Translations under genes and position numbers: made by a program
Assembly (NCBI GenBank): GCA_019117325.1
Contig: DWZY01000177.1
Location: forward strand, 1-15,631
Reading direction: 5' to 3'
Origin: Candidatus Brevibacterium intestinigallinarum
GTDB taxonomy: Bacteria; Actinomycetota; Actinomycetes; Actinomycetales; Brevibacteriaceae
Length of the DNA: 15,631 bases
The notes under the pieces: generated by a model
What the model was told of the DNA's origin: nothing
Seen by the model: only the letters and a program-made list of their open reading frames with translations
Database searches by the model: none
Shown here: positions 13,963 to 15,631 of the stretch, in pieces
Position numbering within the stretch: position 1 is the stretch's first letter
Layout: the number at the start of each line of letters is the position of its first letter

Positions 13963-14957
13963 TCCTGTGCTCCTTCTGCGGCGGTGCGTGCCAGTGCGGA
14001 GTGGACGGGTGCGGGCAGGTCGACGTGTGTGCGGGCGGTCTTCCGCCGGCCGAAATCCGCACCGTGCTCGCGGGCGACCTCGCGGAGGTGCTCCTCCACG
14101 CGCTCGCGGTAGTGCGGGTCGAAGGCGTCCGGGTCGATCGCGATCGCGAAGAGGCCGATCTCCGGCGGCTCCTCCCCCGCGTCGAACGGGGGTGCGTCCA
14201 GCGAGAACGCGCCGCCGGACAGGACACCCAGCATCTCGATCATGAAGGCGATGTTCCCTGCCTTCGCACCGCCGAACGGCAGCAGCGCTCCGGTCATCCC
14301 CGCCTGCGCGTCGGTCGTCGGCTCCCCCTCGGGAGTGAGCGCCCAGCCCGCGGGGATCGACTCACCGCGGTCGGCGGCGTCGCGGATGTTCACCCACGCC
14401 GTCGCGCTGGCCGCCTGGTCGAACATCCGCGGGCCGTCCGGGTGCGGCAGCGCGAAGGACATCGGGTTCGTGCCCGTCACGGCCTCGCGCGCTCCCAGCG
14501 CGGCCACGAGTGCCGGCGAGTTCGATCCCACGAGGGCGACGAGGCCGCGCTCCGCCAGCAGCGTCGAGTAGTGGCCCAGCTCCCCGGCCGTGAAGGTCCG
14601 GAAGATGCTGAGCATCGCGATCCCGTTCTCACGGGCACGCCCCGCCAGGTCCTCAACGACCTGATCGAACGCGACCTGCGCGGTCCCGCGAGCCGCGTCG
14701 ACCACGAGCACGCCGGCTCGCTCCGACACGACGCTGGGGACGGCCCGGCCGTCCAATCGACCGTGCGCCATCGCGTCGAGGTAGTCGACCAGGTGGGCGG
14801 CCCCCACCTCGGACCTCCCCCGCCGCTCCGCGGCCACCGTCGCCGAGGCCAGCGAGACCGCCGTCTCCGGGGAGCCTCCCGCTGCGCGCACCGCGTCGCG
14901 GCACAGCTGCGCCAGGTCGTCGAGGGCGAGGGTGATCGTCTCTGCGCGGGCGCTCAC
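13959..14957 (-). CDS. Ldh-family NAD(P)H-dependent oxidoreductase
   Basis: A 332-residue protein of the type-2 malate/L-lactate dehydrogenase family, which includes delta1-pyrroline/piperideine-2-carboxylate reductases. Visible signatures: RGRSEVGAAHLVDYLDAM at about 46-63, FTAGELGHYSTLLAERGLV, SNSPALVAALGAREAVTGTN, PMSFALPHPDG, and LLPFGGAKAGNIAFMIEML with the Gly-rich nucleotide-binding loop. The canonical SHG catalytic motif near residue 50 is replaced by EVG-AAH, so this is a divergent subfamily; His55 could substitute. Start: GTG 14957 overlaps the USP stop (GTGA), giving family length; the longer frame upstream is out of frame with the real USP gene. Pairing with the racemase-family gene suggests it reduces that enzyme's cyclic imine product, but this is inference. 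Confidence 0.86.
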   Translation of the reverse strand: MSARAETITLALDDLAQLCRDAVRAAGGSPETAVSLASATVAAERRGRSEVGAAHLVDYLDAMAHGRLDGRAVPSVVSERAGVLVVDAARGTAQVAFDQVVEDLAGRARENGIAMLSIFRTFTAGELGHYSTLLAERGLVALVGSNSPALVAALGAREAVTGTNPMSFALPHPDGPRMFDQAASATAWVNIRDAADRGESIPAGWALTPEGEPTTDAQAGMTGALLPFGGAKAGNIAFMIEMLGVLSGGAFSLDAPPFDAGEEPPEIGLFAIAIDPDAFDPHYRERVEEHLREVAREHGADFGRRKTARTHVDLPAPVHSALARTAAEGAQE

Positions 14958-15631
14958 CTCTTGACGCGGACCACCATCGTGGGTGCGGCCGAGTAGGGAA
15001 GGACCGACTGCGAGGTCGAGCCCAGGAGCAGACCCGCGAACCCTCCGCGGCCTCGGGAGCCGATGACGAGGATGTCGCACGTGTCCGACGCGCGGACCAG
15101 GACCTCGGCGGGCTGGCCGTCGAACAGGGTCCAGCGCACGTCCAGGTCCGGGTGCTTCTCCAGCAGCGCGGTGCGTGCGGCCTCGAGCTTGCCCGTGCCC
15201 TCCTCCACGAGGCGCTCCAGGTCGCCCGGAGACGGGATCCACTCGGGGCCGATGACGGTCGTCGTGATGACGGCCTGGATGTGCAGCGGCGACTTCCGGC
15301 GCACCGCGATGTCTGCCGCTTCCCACAGCGCCGGCGACTCCTTGCCCAGGGAGTCAACACCCACGACCACCTGGCCGGAGTAGTCCGTGCCCGGCACGGT
15401 GTCCGACTCGTCCTGCTGTTGGACCGCACCGCCGTCGCTCATGGCGACGGGACGCGACGAGCTGGCTCGGGCGACCCGCTCCGCGTCCGGCGTCCAGCCC
15501 ACCGGCACGACGATCGTGGGGCACGCGGAGTGCGCGGGCAGGGCGGAGGAGACCGTTCCCAGCAGGCGCCCGGCGAAGCCGCCCTTGCCGCGCGATCCCA
15601 CGACCGCGAGGCTGGCCTGCTTCGACTCCTC
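14954..15631 (-). CDS. Tandem universal stress protein (5' end beyond window)
   Basis: The open frame enters at the right edge and gives 225 residues. The first 40 are the end of one USP domain (VVGSRGKGGFAGRLLGTVSS, IVVPVGW). A polar linker of about 40 residues follows, then a complete second USP domain: GQVVVGVD, IGSRGRGGFAGLLLGSTSQS, APTMVVRVKR. Both carry the ATP-binding G-2x-G-9x-G-(S/T) motif, so they should bind nucleotide. Two-domain USPs are common in actinobacteria and respond to hypoxia, stationary phase or stress. A methionine-like GTG at 15601 lies inside the first domain and is not the start. Its stop overlaps the reductase start (GTGA), putting the USP first among the three visible operon genes. 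Confidence 0.9.
   Translation of the reverse strand, partial: EESKQASLAVVGSRGKGGFAGRLLGTVSSALPAHSACPTIVVPVGWTPDAERVARASSSRPVAMSDGGAVQQQDESDTVPGTDYSGQVVVGVDSLGKESPALWEAADIAVRRKSPLHIQAVITTTVIGPEWIPSPGDLERLVEEGTGKLEAARTALLEKHPDLDVRWTLFDGQPAEVLVRASDTCDILVIGSRGRGGFAGLLLGSTSQSVLPYSAAPTMVVRVKR

Noticed and set aside
13950..14996. Plus-strand frames opposite the racemase and reductase genes
   Set aside because: They are antisense shadows of two genes with conserved motifs and coupled overlaps.

Overview
The window is high-GC DNA (about 70% by eye) from an actinomycete. Four things point there: the gene order around galU, the glpR/sepX-like membrane protein, several start codons placed directly after a TANNNT -10 box (leaderless mRNA), and the absence of U-tract terminators. 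A Micrococcales-type organism is my best guess, but the genus cannot be named from the sequence alone.

Region 1 (1-5951) is a conserved actinobacterial housekeeping block read in both directions from a 15-bp divergent promoter near 3270. Leftward lie galU (UDP-glucose), a RimJ-type N-acetyltransferase and a glpR/sepX-like division membrane protein cut by the window edge. Rightward lie 5-formyltetrahydrofolate cyclo-ligase, an FmdB/Ruc-type zinc-ribbon protein, a SAF-domain membrane protein and mscL. The order matches the M. tuberculosis Rv0985c-Rv0996 neighbourhood, except that the gephyrin-like gene (moeA/glp) expected between galU and rimJ is missing. A 20-bp-period tandem repeat follows the FmdB gene, and a potentially structured leader precedes mscL.

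Region 2 (5952-11001) opens with two strong inverted repeats at the convergent boundary after mscL. Then, on the minus strand, comes a 1532-residue DUF4011 / SF1-helicase / Vsr-like-nuclease protein. Its Walker A lysine and Walker B acidic pair are replaced. A small Arg- and acid-rich protein is translationally coupled to its end.

Region 3 (11002-12963) holds tRNA-Arg(CCT) followed by a decayed, visibly less GC-rich accessory stretch. It contains a HIRAN-domain gene broken by one in-frame TGA and a convergent XRE-type antitoxin broken by four stops. No intact gene is evident from 11201 to 12963.

Region 4 (12964-15631) is a tightly coupled minus-strand operon with 4-base overlaps at both junctions: a tandem universal stress protein (5' end outside the window), an Ldh-family NAD(P)H-dependent reductase and a proline-racemase-family enzyme. 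The last two look like a pair acting on proline, hydroxyproline or a related imino acid. Both depart from canonical active-site motifs: Cys91/Gly253 in the racemase family member, and VG-x-x-H instead of SHG in the reductase.
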